DNA of 64,000 nucleotides from Prorocentrum cordatum. Taxonomy: Eukaryota > Sar > Dinophyceae > Prorocentrales > Prorocentraceae. The stretch is from assembly GCA_963575745.1 (NCBI GenBank), contig CAUYUJ010020682.1, positions 464,501 through 528,500 of the forward strand, in the 5' to 3' direction. Shown here in pieces: positions 1 to 11,203 of the stretch (positions within the stretch are counted from its first letter, which is position 1; each line of letters opens with the position of its first letter). The notes beneath the pieces are model-generated. The model did not search any database. It was given only the letters and a program-made list of their open reading frames with translations, and had not been told where the DNA came from. The position numbers were made by a program, and so were the translations under genes.

Positions 1-27
1 CGCGTGGAGGCCCCAAGCACAGAGATC

Positions 28-1500
28 TCCCGGGGCGGGGATGCCGGGGCCAGGAAGGGGGTATGGGCGGGAGCGCGTAGGGGGGAGCCCCCGCTTTAAA
101 AACTTAGGCCCAGAGGCCTCAGGAGGCTGGCGGTGTCAGACGCGGTGGGGGCGTGGGGTGGGGGGCGGGGGGTCCCGGCGAGTTTTTTGCAGTGTGGGGT
201 CGGCGGATATGTACAAAGGTTGGTGGCACACGCCTTCTGGGGTCGGCGGATTGGCGGGTGGGGGGCCCGAAGAATTCATGGCTCAAAGGACGGTGCGGGG
301 GTCGGGCGAGGTGGACGGCCAGGAGGAGGGCGAGAAGGGGGGGCGTTCGTAGGTTTCGGGCGACATTGTCGCGTGGGGGTCCGAATGCCTCTGAGATCCC
401 CTTCGGGTGGGGATACCAGGGTGGTCAGGATGACGTGGTGGATTGTCGTGTGTGGGGGGCAAGAACAGAGCTCTCCCGGGGTGGGGATGCTGGGGCCAGG
501 AGGGGATGGTAGGTTTCGGGCGAGAAATTGTCGCGTGGAGGGGGCCCCAGGAACAGAGCTCTCCCAGGGTGGGGATGCCGGGGCCAGGAGAGAGTGATGG
601 GGTGTCGGGCGAAATGGGGGTGCCGGGGCCAGGAGGGGGGTATGGGTGGGTTTCGGGCGAGAAATTGTTGGGTGGGGGGTCCGAAGAACAGAGGTCGCCC
701 GGGGCGGGGATGCCAGGGCCAGGAGGGGGGCATGGGTGGGTGTCGGGCGAGAAATTGTCGTGAGGGGGGTCCCAAAAACAGAGCTCTCCCGGGGTGGGGA
801 TGCCGAGGCCAGGAGGGGGGTATGTCGTGCAGGGGGTCCCAAGAAGAGAGTTTCGCCGGGGTGGGGATGCTGGGGCCAGGAGGGGGGTATGGGTGGGTTT
901 CGGGCGAGAAATTGTCGTGTGGTGGGTCCCAGGAACAGAGCTCTCCCGGGATGGGGATGCCGGGGCCAGGATGGGGGTATGGGTGGGTTTCTTGCAAGAA
1001 ATTGTCGCGTGGGGGGTCCCATGAAGAGAGCTCTCCTGGGGTGGGGATGCCGGGGCCAAGAGGGGGGTATGGGTGGGTGTCGGGCGAGAAATTGTCGCGT
1101 GGGGGCCCCAAGAACAGAGCTCTCCAGGGGCGGGGATGCTGGGGCCAGGAGGGGGGTATGGGTGGGCTTCGGGGAAGGAATTTTCGTGTGGGGGGGCCCA
1201 AGAACAGACCTCTCCCGGGGCGGGGATGCCGGGGCCAGGAAAGGGGTATGGGTGGGTTTCGGGCGAGAAATTGTTGTGTGGAGGGCCCACGAACAGATTC
1301 CTCCCGGGGTGGGGATGCCAGGGCCAGGAGAGGGGCATTGGTTTAGGGCAAGAAATTGTCGTGTGGAGGGGGCGGGGGTGCAGGGGCCAGGAAAGGGGTA
1401 TGGGTTCGTTTCGGGCGAGAACTTGTCGTGTGGGGGGCCCCAAGAACAGAGCTCTCCCGGGGTGGGGATGCCAGGGCCAGGAAGGGGGTATGGGTGGGGG
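28..1500. repeat. G-rich tandem minisatellite, unit about 90 bp
   Basis: The phrase CTCTCCCGGGGTGGGGATGC recurs at about 472, 561, 698, 783, 942, 1030, 1118, 1210, 1303 and 1452, so the unit is about 88-93 bp. Each unit also carries a GGCCAGGAGGGGGGTATGGG block and a CGGGCGAGAAATTGTCG block. The long open frames on both strands here come from the absence of stops in the repeat, not from a gene. Confidence 0.9.
60..437. repeat. Left copy of a ~380-bp direct duplication
   Basis: This segment (CTTTAAAAACTTAGGCCCAG through GTCAGGATGACGTGGTGG) matches 1490-1872 closely with small indels. The two copies flank the ~90-bp array, so array plus flank may be one ~1.43-kb higher-order unit. Confidence 0.85.
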
Positions 1501-1872
1501 CGTGTCTGGGGGGGGATCCCGCTTTAAAAACTTAGGCCCAGAGGCCTCAGGAGGCTGGCGGTGTCAGACGCGGTGGAGTCGTGGGGTGGGGGGTGGGGGG
1601 TTCCCGGCGAGCTTTTTGCAGTGTGGGGTTGGCGGATATGTGCAAAGGTTGGTGGCGCGCGCCTACTGGGGTCGGCGGATTGTCGGGTGGGGGGCCCGAA
1701 GAACATGGCTCAAAGGACGGTGCGGGGGTCGGACGAGGTGGACGGCCAGGAGGAGGGCGAGAAGGGGGGGGGGCGTTCGTAGGTTTCGGGCGACAAATTG
1801 TCGCGTGGGGGGTCCTAATACCTGAGCTCCCTGCGGGTGGGAATACCAGGGTGGTCAGGATGACGTGGTGGG
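1490..1872. repeat. Right copy of the ~380-bp direct duplication
   Basis: Matches 60-437. Shared marks include CTTTAAAAACTTAGGCCCAG, GGATATGT(A/G)CAAAGGTTGG and GGACGGTGCGGGGGTCGG. Confidence 0.85.
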
Positions 1873-2220
1873 GGGGCAGGGCCGAGGAAGTCGTCAACAG
1901 GTGAGAAGTTGCTCGCACACGCCTTCTGGGGTCGGCGGATCTCTCTGTGATTGCCCCTGGGGCGGGGGCGTGGCCGACGGGAGCCGCCATCTTGCAGCGA
2001 CGCCACGCCACGGCCGGCCGGCCTTTTGCAGAGTTGCCCATCCAGCAGCAGTGCCAGTCGCGGATCCTGGGCGCTCTTTTGATTCTGGGCGGCGGGGGGA
2101 GAGAGCTCAGAGGGGGGTGGTGGTAGGGGAGAACAGGACTAAGCATTGCAGCTTGGACGGTCTCACTTGCTCAGCGCACGGATCACGGATCCCGTGGCAC
2201 GATTGGGGCCCAGGTCTCTG
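1873..2220. other. No gene seen
   Basis: GC-rich sequence without a convincing ORF, RNA gene or repeat. CTTCTGGGGTCGGCGGAT at about 1922 also occurs in the flanking duplication, so part of this stretch is a worn repeat fragment. Confidence 0.5.
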
Positions 2221-2560
2221 CATCAAGAGGAGAGAGCGCCATGAAATTGGTATCCGGTTTTTAGTCTGATTCGGTCCCAAACGGCCTTGCTTTGTTTCCG
2301 TGGCCAGGGTGTCATCTAATTAAGGCTCCTTCCTTTGGGGCTGCCAGAATCTGCACGTTTGTGTACAGCCATGCGTGGGATTGTTCGGTTTGCATCAAGA
2401 GGAGAGAGCGCCGTGAAATTGGTATCGGGTTTTTAGTCCGATTCGGTCCCAAACGGCCTTGCTTTGTTTCCGTGGCCAGGGTGTCATCTAAGGCTCCTTC
2501 CTTTGGGGCTGCCAGAATCTGCTCGTTTGTGTACAGCCATCCGTGGGATTGTTCGGCTTG
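2221..2560. repeat. Tandem duplication, unit about 170 bp, with diverged copies to ~3150
   Basis: 2221-2392 and 2393-2560 are near-identical, each starting CATCAAGAGGAGAGAGCGCC and ending in GGGATTGTTCGG. The second lacks a few bases (ATTAA). Diverged pieces (GTGGCCAGTGTGTGTCAG at about 2630, TTGCCAGTGTGTCATTCACG and TACAGCCATGCGTGGGGTTG at about 3056-3136) show the array once extended further. No coding capacity is apparent. Confidence 0.85.
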
Positions 2561-3419
2561 CCCTGTTCGGGAGAGCCGCTGTTGATTTTCACGCGCAGGC
2601 GCGCTGCACGTTGTTGCTGTCCTCATGCCGTGGCCAGTGTGTGTCAGACGTGTTCCACTGGGGCAGCCAGAAGCTGCGCGTAGATAGGGTTTTGTTGGCC
2701 TCATGTCAGCAGTGCCCAGGGCGCTGCCGTTGCCGCACTCTCGTAGAGAGGGCGGCGGGAGCAAGTTTGGATGCGGGTGGGTGGAGGAGGAAGGGGAGGG
2801 AGCGAGCAACATCGTAACCACTGCAGCGTGGGAAGTCTATCACTCTTCTGGAATGAATATTGAGGCAAGCTCTCGGTCCAGAGAGGTTCTTTGCTGTGAA
2901 GTTGAGGTTTATGAAAAGGAGTCCATTGAGGTTATTTGCTGTTAAGTTGTTGCTTGCATGTCAGTCTGACTCGGTCCCAGCAGGCACCGAGATTTGACAC
3001 CTCAATTAGTCAAGCGTAACCATGGCTTCTTCACAACTGACGTGCTTTGCCTCCGTTGCCAGTGTGTCATTCACGGCTCCTTCCCCTGGGACAGCCAGAA
3101 CGTGCACGTTGTTGTACAGCCATGCGTGGGGTTGTTCGGCACGCCCTGTCGGGGAGAGCCACCTTGCGATGTTCGAGCGCAAGTAGTGTCTAGGGCGCAG
3201 GCGACCGGCACGAAGATGCAGCCCAGTGCTACAGTCGTGGTTGCGCGGGATGCCTACGCCTGCGGCTGCACCCTCCGTACCTTCCGCGACAAAGTTCGAG
3301 CTCTTTTGTGGTCATATTCCATTCATGTTCGATGAGTTACTTAAGGTTTTAATTGGTTGTAGTTGGTTTTGGCTAGTTTCAGAGAGTTCCACAGACATCC
3401 AAAGACATACTAAGACACA

Positions 3420-3745
3420 CATGTTTTTCATTATTATCGCCGTCGCTATCGCCAACGCAATCGCCGCGATCATCATCATGATCATGTTCGTCATCATCAT
3501 CAGCATCGTCGTCATCGTCATCATCGTCGTCATCATTAGCAGCAGCAAAAGCATCATACGAGCCTCATCACCATCATCATCCTCATCATCCGCATCACCA
3601 TCACCAGCATCATCATCATAATCACCATCATACTATCATCGGCATCATCATCACCATCATCATTAGCATCGTCATCGCCACCGTCATCGAGCGTCATCAT
3701 CGTCATCAGCATCACAACCTCGTTACATCACCATCGACCTCATCA
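3420..3745. repeat. CAT/ATC-type microsatellite
   Basis: Imperfect trinucleotide repeat dominated by ATC, CAT and GTC triplets. Open frames across it are low-complexity artefacts. Confidence 0.9.
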
Positions 3746-3749
3746 TCCA

Positions 3750-6600
3750 GGCCTTGGGAGGCCCTGCGCGCCCCAAGATGCTAGAGCACGTGGATCACCG
3801 AACACTTGGAGCCTCAGGAACCCTTGGACCCCCTGGAGCCCCAGACCCCTAGATCAACCCTTAGGCCCTGGGAGGCCCTGGTCGCCCCAGGGCCCCTGGA
3901 GCCCTTGGAACACTTGGAGCCCCTGGAACCATTTGAACCCCTGGAGCCCCAGACCCCTAGACTGAACCCCTAGGCCCTGGGAGGCCCTGAGCGCCCCAGA
4001 GACCCTGGATCCCCTGGAACACTTGGAGCCTCTGGAACCCCGAGAACACCTGGAGCCCCCGACTCTCAGACTGGTCCCCTAGGCCCTGGGAGGCCCTGAG
4101 CGCACCAGAGCCCCGAGCCCCTGGAGCCACAAGACAGCCCGAGCATCCGAGATCCCGACACCTAGACCCCATGCAGGAGCGGAGTGGTTGTGCCGAAAGG
4201 CGTCGCAGAATACTAGTTGTGGTAACAAAGAACGGGCATCGATCTGGCAACAGAGAATCACATGGCGAAGACTTGTCATCGATCTGTTGACAAAGAAAGG
4301 GATGTGTAAATCACAAAACTGGCACCACCGATGAGGAGCGACACGCCCATGGGTATGTCATCCACGACGGCAGCCGAGCACAGTGCACGCTTGACAACAC
4401 GAGGGCTACGCACAGACGTGATTGCGCACAAAATGGGAGGCGGTGCCCTCCCCACCGCTGGGACCGACGATGACCCAAGCGAAACGCACAGGAGGAAGTC
4501 CCAAGCGAAACGCCTAGGGCGCTTGTTTCATGCTACACCTGGAACCCCTGGAGCATCTGTAACCCCTGGAACAAGTTGGGCCACTCCTGGAACCCATGGG
4601 GCACCCTTTACACCGGGAGGGGTGATGTGATAATAGAAGGAACTAGGGTGCCCCTTCGATAACTCGCCATCGCTCGAGTCGTTCGCTCCCCGTGCAGTTC
4701 GTTTTTGTCCGCGAGTCCAGCAGCGGCGACGAGGAAGCTTCGACACTCGAGATTCGAGGTTCGGGCTGGGGACCACATGTACCAAACACTACAGTTTGAT
4801 ATAACTGGCCCACCAGCCGTATATCAGCGATCACACGTCCGAGCGATGCCGATAAATTGGTGGGCGCGCAGCCGTTCTCACCTCATCTGGACACTGAACT
4901 CGCGGTCGTGCTGAACCAGCCTGTCGGGCGCTACTTGGTTGAGTATGTTGCGCATCGCGGCCAGCTCCTCGCCTAGTTCGTAAGTCTCGATGTGCAGCGC
5001 TCGAATCTCTTGAGCCCTGCTCTCCAACACCTCGGGTGTTTGCGCTGGTGGGGCAGATGGAGGATGGCGCGGAGCGCTCGGGCTTAAGGGTGGTTACGGT
5101 GAGGAGGGTGGGGGATGAGGACGAGGAGGAAGAGGACACGAATGGCGAGGGCCAGGATGCGGATCGGACGAAGGGGAGTCGGCGAATGACGAGTAACGGC
5201 ACATGGCCCCTGAGCCCCTGGAGCCCCTGGAACACGCGGAGCCCCTGGAACCCCTGGGGCCCCTGGAGCACCCGAACCCCAAGACTGAACCCCTAAGCCT
5301 TGGGAGGCCCTGGGCGCCCCAGAGCCCCGAGCACCTGGATCCACAAGACCACGCGAACATCCGATACCCCGACCCCTAGACTCCAGGCGTGAGCGGAGTA
5401 GTTGAGCCGAAAGGCACGTGACAGGTATATGGTTGTTTCGGCAACACAGGACGGACTGCCATTCAACTCAATTGGCATCGATCTGGTAACGAAGAATCGC
5501 ATGGCAAACAATGTGCATCAAAGGCATGTGATAACCACAGCTGACACCACCGATGAGAAGAAACACGTACAGTGAGAAGTCTGCCACGACGCAATCCGCG
5601 CACCGCGATAGTTTGATAACGCATGGGCTACGCACCAACGTGCTTGTGCTCAAAAAATGGAGGCGGTGCAGCCCACCGCTGAGACCATCGATGAGTATGT
5701 CCCAAGCGAAACGCACAGGAGGAAGTCTCAAGCGAACCGCCGAGGGCGCGTTTCGAGCTATACACCTGAGACTCATGGTGCCATTGGGGCCCCTGGGGCA
5801 CTCGGGGCCACTGGAACCCCTGGGACCCCTATACAGAACCCAGTGGTATTGTCACGCCCTGAGCGCCACCGAATATCCAAGCCTCTGGAACAGTTGAGGC
5901 AAATGTGAATTGTGGAATCCATGGAGCCTGACCCCTAGAATGGACCCCATATAGGTCGTGAGAGGCCCTGAGCGCACAGACACCTTCAGAGCCCTTGGGA
6001 CACTTGGAGCATCTAGGACCCTTGAAACCCATGGCCCCCGACCCCTAGACTGAACCCCTAGGCCTTGGGAGGCCCTGAGCGCCCCAGGGCACCTGGGGCC
6101 CCTGGAGCACTTTGGGCCCCTGGAACCCCAGAAGCCCCTGGAGCCCCAGACCCCTAGACTGAACCCGCAGGCTTTGGGGGGCCCTGGGTGCAAACCAGAG
6201 CTCTTGGAGCCCATGGCACATGCACATGGGGCTTCTGGAACCCCAGAGGCCCCTGGGGCCCCCGCCCCGCAGACTGATCCCCTAGGCCCTGGGCGGCCAT
6301 GGGCGCACTGGGGCCCCGGGCCCCTGGGGCCACAAGAACACGCGGGCATCCGAGACCCCAACCCCTAGACCCCAGGCGTCAGCGGAGTGAGTGTGCCGAA
6401 AGGCATATGTCAGGAATGTGTGTGCTACAACTAACTGAATCCCTTGGCAGCGACTTGGCATCGGTATGGCAACAAAGAATCATGTGGCACATATTGTGCG
6501 CTGATCTGGTAACACAACGGCTGGCATGCGATACTCGCAAAGAACTTGGTCCACAGGTGAGAAGCGTCCCCAGCGAAACGACCAGGGCGATTTCTGGTCC
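3750..6600. repeat. Large tandem array, unit ~1.0-1.2 kb, with internal 9-bp collagen-like repeats
   Basis: Three unit junctions are recognisable at about 4160, 5378 and 6365, each with GGAGCGGAGT- or CAGCGGAGT-type sequence, GCCGAAAGGC and a GGCATCG..TGG(C/T)AAC block. A later block reads AGCGAAACG with varying flanks. Between them lie stretches (3750-4160, 4530-4620, 5200-5390, 5770-6370) built from CCCTGGAGC / CCCTGGAAC 9-mers. The minus strand reads as Gly-X-Y triplets, but only in short frames broken by stops, so I treat this as non-coding repeat rather than a collagen gene. Confidence 0.75.
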
Positions 6601-7009
6601 CAGGTGAACGGCACCAGCCGCGCACCGCGCTAGCTTGATAACACGAGGACACGCGCCAACGTGTTTGTGCACGCGCGGCTCAGCATATCAAGCTGGAGGG
6701 GTGCACGATCGGCGCCGCCAGCTAAACAAAGGGGAGGCGATGCCCTCTCCACCGCGCAGCCCCTTCAGGCGCAGCGCCCGTAAAGGGAGGAGCTACCTCC
6801 TGGCCCACCTTCCGCCCCTCCAGACGGAGGGGCGGACAGGGGGTTCGGAGCGGCGAGGGGCCCTAGCAATTCAGAGCCCGCTGCCAGTCAGGGCCGAGGG
6901 GCGCTGCACCGCGTAAGGCACACGCAACCAGGGGGGAGGCCGTTCCCTTCCCACCCCTTCGGGGATGGGGGAAGAAGGGCCTCTCCCACAATCCCTTCGG
7001 TCGCTGGGC
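6601..7009. other. Left flank of retrotransposon copy 1; no gene seen
   Basis: GC-rich sequence with small palindromes such as GGAGGAGCTACCTCC at about 6788. I find no ORF or RNA gene that I can support. Confidence 0.5.
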
Positions 7010-7014
7010 TAACG
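7010..7014. repeat. 5-bp target-site duplication (left), copy 1
   Basis: TAACG directly precedes the LTR start (ACTTTAAGGG). The same TAACG follows the 3' LTR at 22613-22617. A 5-bp duplication is usual for copia-type integrases. Confidence 0.85.
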
Positions 7015-7117
7015 ACTTTAAGGGTAGCTCTTTGGGAGATGTTATATAGCATCGGGAGTATAGCTCGCGCGCCGTTGCCTTTGGCTCAAGGCACGCGCGC
7101 CCTATTTGCCCAGACAC
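7015..7117 (+). repeat. Truncated 5' LTR, copy 1
   Basis: Matches the first ~103 bp of the copy-2 LTRs, then jumps at GACACCC into internal sequence equal to copy 2 from about 26757. The break has short ACC/CACC microhomology, as in an end-joining deletion. A TATATAG motif lies at about 7053-7059. Confidence 0.9.
7072..7090 (+). promoter_or_regulatory. Spliced-leader-like sequence and hairpin in the LTR
   Basis: CCGTTGCCTTTGGCTCAAG aligns with DinoSL apart from one substitution and a 2-nt gap. It sits in an inverted repeat (GCGCGC with GCGCGC, TGCCTT with AAGGCA, loop TGGCTC). The same block is at 26214-26232 and 42009-42027. It may be a relict of a trans-spliced transcript or chance similarity inside a hairpin. 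Confidence 0.4.
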
Positions 7118-9428
7118 CCATATCTTCACGGCCTTGGGCTGGTTATATTCGCCATCATATGGTTCGCGCTGGGGGCAGCAATCGGACACATGCGTCGTGG
7201 AGAGAACAGCACCGATGGGCAAACACATGGCCCATACCGGGACCCTCAAGGCAACGTACCTTTCCGCGAGTACGTTTATGAGGTCAATGCGTGGCTCAAC
7301 GTCACAAGTGGACGTATGACGCCACAGGCCCAAGCGGCCGCCATGCAACGCGGCCTGGGTGGCCTAGCGAGGACATTCGCCATGGGGGTACCACCTGACA
7401 TTATAAACGATGGTGCTGACATCGATGGGGTCCACACCGACCCAGTGACCTACATCATGTTCCTCCTAAGCATGAAGTTCGAGCGCCTGGAAGATGAGCG
7501 CCAGCTCACTTCCGGCACACAGCTCATCGATTTTCATGTGCCTCACGGAGAACGAATCTATGTCACCCTCACCCGATTCAAAATGGCCCGACTTGAGGCA
7601 CAGTCGGTGGGACTTGACCTTCCCAACTTCCAACTACGAACTACGATCCTATTCCGCGCCTTAGGCGTCGGCAACCAGCGAGCCATGCAACTCTTACAGC
7701 CACTCAATCACCAAATGCCCCGAACACAACAACAGTATGATGAGTTGCTGGAGAGGATGCGTTCGATAGGTCACCTGTCAGAACGGTCTCCTGGTAATAT
7801 AGGATCAGTGTTTGGAAGGGGAAGGGGATCTGGTAGTGGGAATTTCTACATTACCTTAACCGCTGAAGCCCAGCCTGGAAACGGGCCCTCAAGCATATGG
7901 GCTGACGATCTTGGAGAATCTACTGCTCTACGAGCAGGGGATCGATCGCAACCAAGCTGGGCAACCAGCCCTCCTTCTAGAAAACCTCAACCACACCGTT
8001 CCCTATGGGGTGAATCAAACCCCCTAACCGACGGTGTATCCACCTACCTGGGAGACGACGATTGCGACTCCGGTACCGACACCGATGCTGTATCATCAGA
8101 CGGTGTTGAAGCTTTAGATTGGTCAGATATCATGAATATGGAAAGTGATAACCAGCGTGCTGAACACTTGTTTTGGTTATTACAACAGGCAAAACGGAGG
8201 TGGAGGAGGTTTGCACGAAAACCAGTGCGTCGTGTTAGGAGGAGGATACGGAGAAGTCTTAAAGGAAAAGGTAAAGGAAAAAAGGGGTCGCCGTAGGTTG
8301 AATGGTCGAGGCATCACGGCCTTCCTCCAGAGGCTCTCAGATGATCAGTATGATGAGATTTTCTTCGGGGGGAAAGGCCGTGGTAAAGGCCGTGGAGATA
8401 CCTCGGGCAAAGGCAAAGGTAGGCGGGGAAACCCGCGGGGTAGAGACGGCCAAATCCTAAGGTGCCATGAGTGTGATAGTACCGATCATCTTCTCAAATA
8501 TTGTCCAGCGAAGGGAAATGGAAAGGGCAGATCGACCGAAGTCAATTTTGGCTCAAGTGAACCATTTATTGAATATCTAAGCCTCCAGGATTTTGAGGCC
8601 ATGGAACAGATATTTTACACTTGGGTTAGCTGCGTGGACAACGTCGACGAGCTCGAGGCGTATGGCCATGGACTGTACGCGTACTTCCTCGAGTACCTCC
8701 GCAGGTTCGTTGTCGGCAACAACGAGCCCACTCCCGTGGATCACGGAACGCTGGGAAACCAGCCTTTATCTTTCTTCGACTGGATGTTCGGGAACCCAGG
8801 CAACATCATGGCCTACGAGAGCAGTGACGAGGACGTCACTGTAGAGGCCTCGCCTTCAGAGGTTGATCGCAACCTCCAACCTCCACCCGACCTCATGCCT
8901 GGAAACAGGCCTACCTATCCTCGAAATCACGCTGAACTAATAGAAATGGAATCTCAAGCGTTCGTTGCGGGCGTACCAGGGGACCCATTTATACCCCCTG
9001 GTTCGCTTGCTCCAGGCGAGTACGGACCACGCACACTACTGCAAACCCTCATGAGGATGTACGAGATATTAACCATGGCATATCCCGAGAGTCAAGAAAG
9101 CATCGAAGTTGGTAACATGATGCTGCAGGACACTGACGCCTGCGACGACTCGGAGTTAGTGCTGGCAGCCTTGACTCTTATTGATAGCGTGCACCCTGAG
9201 GACGTGCAGAGGCATGTGCGGTACTCCAGAGGGAGATGGCGCCAGGCCCTTGAAAGGGCCATCACCATGCGCGGCCAGGCTCTTCCTCCGCCAGGATGGG
9301 GTCTCCAAGCGGCGGGACTATGGCCCAACCGCGCGGCCATGCGTAATATCGCCGGGCAGCCTGTGCTCGGCAACGAGCCTGAGCCGACAACCGTGCCACG
9401 TACGCCGGGACAGCCAAGCGATACTTAG
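7106..9428 (+). pseudogene. Gag (capsid/nucleocapsid) region, copy 1
   Basis: Gag forms the particle and binds the element RNA. The frame opens at 7106 without an ATG because the true 5' part is deleted. It starts with a hydrophobic segment (GLVIFAIIWFALGAAIG), then a long hydrophilic part, then a strongly basic stretch (RRWRRFARKPVRRVRRRIRR, KGKGKG). A CCHC zinc knuckle of the form C-x2-C-x4-H-x4-C lies at 8463-8504. A one-base insertion in an A run near 8276-8282 splits it into two frames (7106-8296 and 8145-9428), relative to copy 2. It ends in TAG at 9426-9428, where copy 2 has CAG. Identification rests on the knuckle, the basic region and the position upstream of protease. The capsid fold itself was not recognised. 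Confidence 0.8.
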
Positions 9429-11203
9429 ACGCCGGCTACGCAGGGAAACCTGCCCGCCCCGGCTGTGCCGATGACCGTCATCATTGGCAATCCTACATCA
9501 GAAGATGAAGAGGGTGATGGTTGCGGGCTGTGCGAGGACGAAACCACAATCCTCATGATGGAGGTCACTGGTGAGGAAGAGGTGGACTTCGATCCCGACG
9601 AGCCTGACGCACCACCACCACCGGCGCAAGCGCCAATTGCGCCGGGCTCCAGCCAGCAGGGAGACCTGCCTCTGTTAGACGATCCGCCTGGGATCGCGCA
9701 GGAGCCTCCGCAGGAGCCCCCGCCGGCTCCCGCTCAGGCTGCGTCGGCAGCCTCTTCTGATGAGCATGCCAGGAGGTCTCGTTCTCATCCACGCCTCAGA
9801 GAAGAGCCTCGTCCGCAAGCACAGCTCCCTCGTGAATAGAGGCAAGCTGGCCCAAAGGAGCATGCTCTTCGGCGAGGGGGCCAATTGCTTCCCTACAGTG
9901 ACCCTAGGCGTCGGAAAGGGGAACATTCGGCTTTCGGAAAGGGCAGCCCAGCCTACAGAGATGCTCAGGGTAAGTCCATACGCGGTGGCTACCAGCTTGC
10001 GACGAACATTCGTACTGATGAAAGACAAGAAGTACGAACGCAGCTGCGAAATGTCATTGCAGCACGCAAACTGTACAGACCTCAGGCAGTTTGTGGACCG
10101 TGCTCAGAGCCATTTCAAGAGCATAGGCCTGGATGCCCTTGTGGGGCTCAACGAGGGTTTGAGCCCGAATAGAGGCCGCACTCCTTATAAAAAAGGGTCA
10201 TCCACCGCTGATCCCGATGACTCAAGACGAGATCGCAGAGTTCAATCATCGTCTCGGGATCACAGATCTTATGAGGCCGAAGGCCGAGGAGGTTCAGCCT
10301 CCTCCGGCTCCGAGGGGACTGGTGCCCATAACCCAGGAAGAAAAAGATGCGCTCTTTAGCCTTCCTGGAGTGCGAGGAAACTCGCCCGGCGTTTCCAGCC
10401 AGTCCCAACGGCCAGAACCGATGGACAACGATGACCAGAAGGCCCAGCGAGTTGCGGCAGATGAGGAACGTAGACGAATCGCAGAGGAACGCACCCGCGA
10501 GGCAACTCGCCAGATGCTGATGGACTCTCAAAAGATCTACATGAAGGAGGCGAAGAAGCCTCCACTTCCACTCCGACCGAAGGCTAAGAGTGAAACGCCA
10601 GCCCCTAGGTCGCCTTCGGAGGAGAGACCGAAAACAACAGCACGCTCTGAGGAGCTTGGGTCCGATGTGCAGATGGAGGTGCCTCGCTCTAAAACGCCGA
10701 GATCACCGACTAGAGCAACTCCAGCACAGAGACCTAACCCCAGACAGCCACCTCAGGAACCTGTAGAAGTACGTAGACGCCCGCCTAGTCGCAGCGGATC
10801 TATCGCCAGCAAGGCTAAGGCCTTCGAGCGCACAGGGCACGCCCCTGCGCCAGCCTCGCCTGCGGCGGCACGCTCCAAAAGGTCCGGTGAAGGTGCTCTG
10901 TCTAGGGGCACCTGGGTGCCGACGATTTGGGGCAGCGCCAGCCGAGAGTCACCGCGGGGAAACCCGCCAGGCGCTGCCGCTGCAGCTTCCTCCTCTTCAG
11001 GAGCCGCAGCCTCTTCGGCGACAGAGGCTCCTGTGCGGGGGGACCCGCCCGAGGATCAGCTGCACCACGCAGGGGGCACATTATTCACTTGTGGGAGTCA
11101 GGCCGTGATCAGGGATAGACTTGCCCTGCGGAAGCTCCCACCGATACGCTCGGTGGATGAGGAATTCATGAGGGAGTGCAGGCGAGAAAACATTATCACG
11201 AGG
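9429..11203 (+). pseudogene. Gag-to-Tpt1 linker, copy 1 (disordered, hairpin-rich)
   Basis: This continues the polyprotein as a Pro, Ala, Glu and Arg-rich, low-complexity stretch with no recognisable fold. Repeated pentapeptides x-G-N-x-P (QGNLP, RGNSP, RGNPP) are encoded by the GNRA-type hairpins described separately. TAG at 9837-9839 replaces a TGG codon of copy 2, and a frame change occurs near 10170. A run with many Glu and Arg (EERRRIAEERTREATRQML) is probably helical or coiled coil. No function can be assigned. Confidence 0.6.

Noticed and set aside
276-1443. Overlapping Pro-rich minus-strand ORFs of 248-386 codons
   Set aside because: They are translations of the ~90-bp G-rich satellite. 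All registers are open and the repeat unit explains them.
3750-6370. Collagen gene
   Set aside because: Gly-X-Y triplets occur only in short frames broken by stops and follow from a 9-bp DNA repeat.
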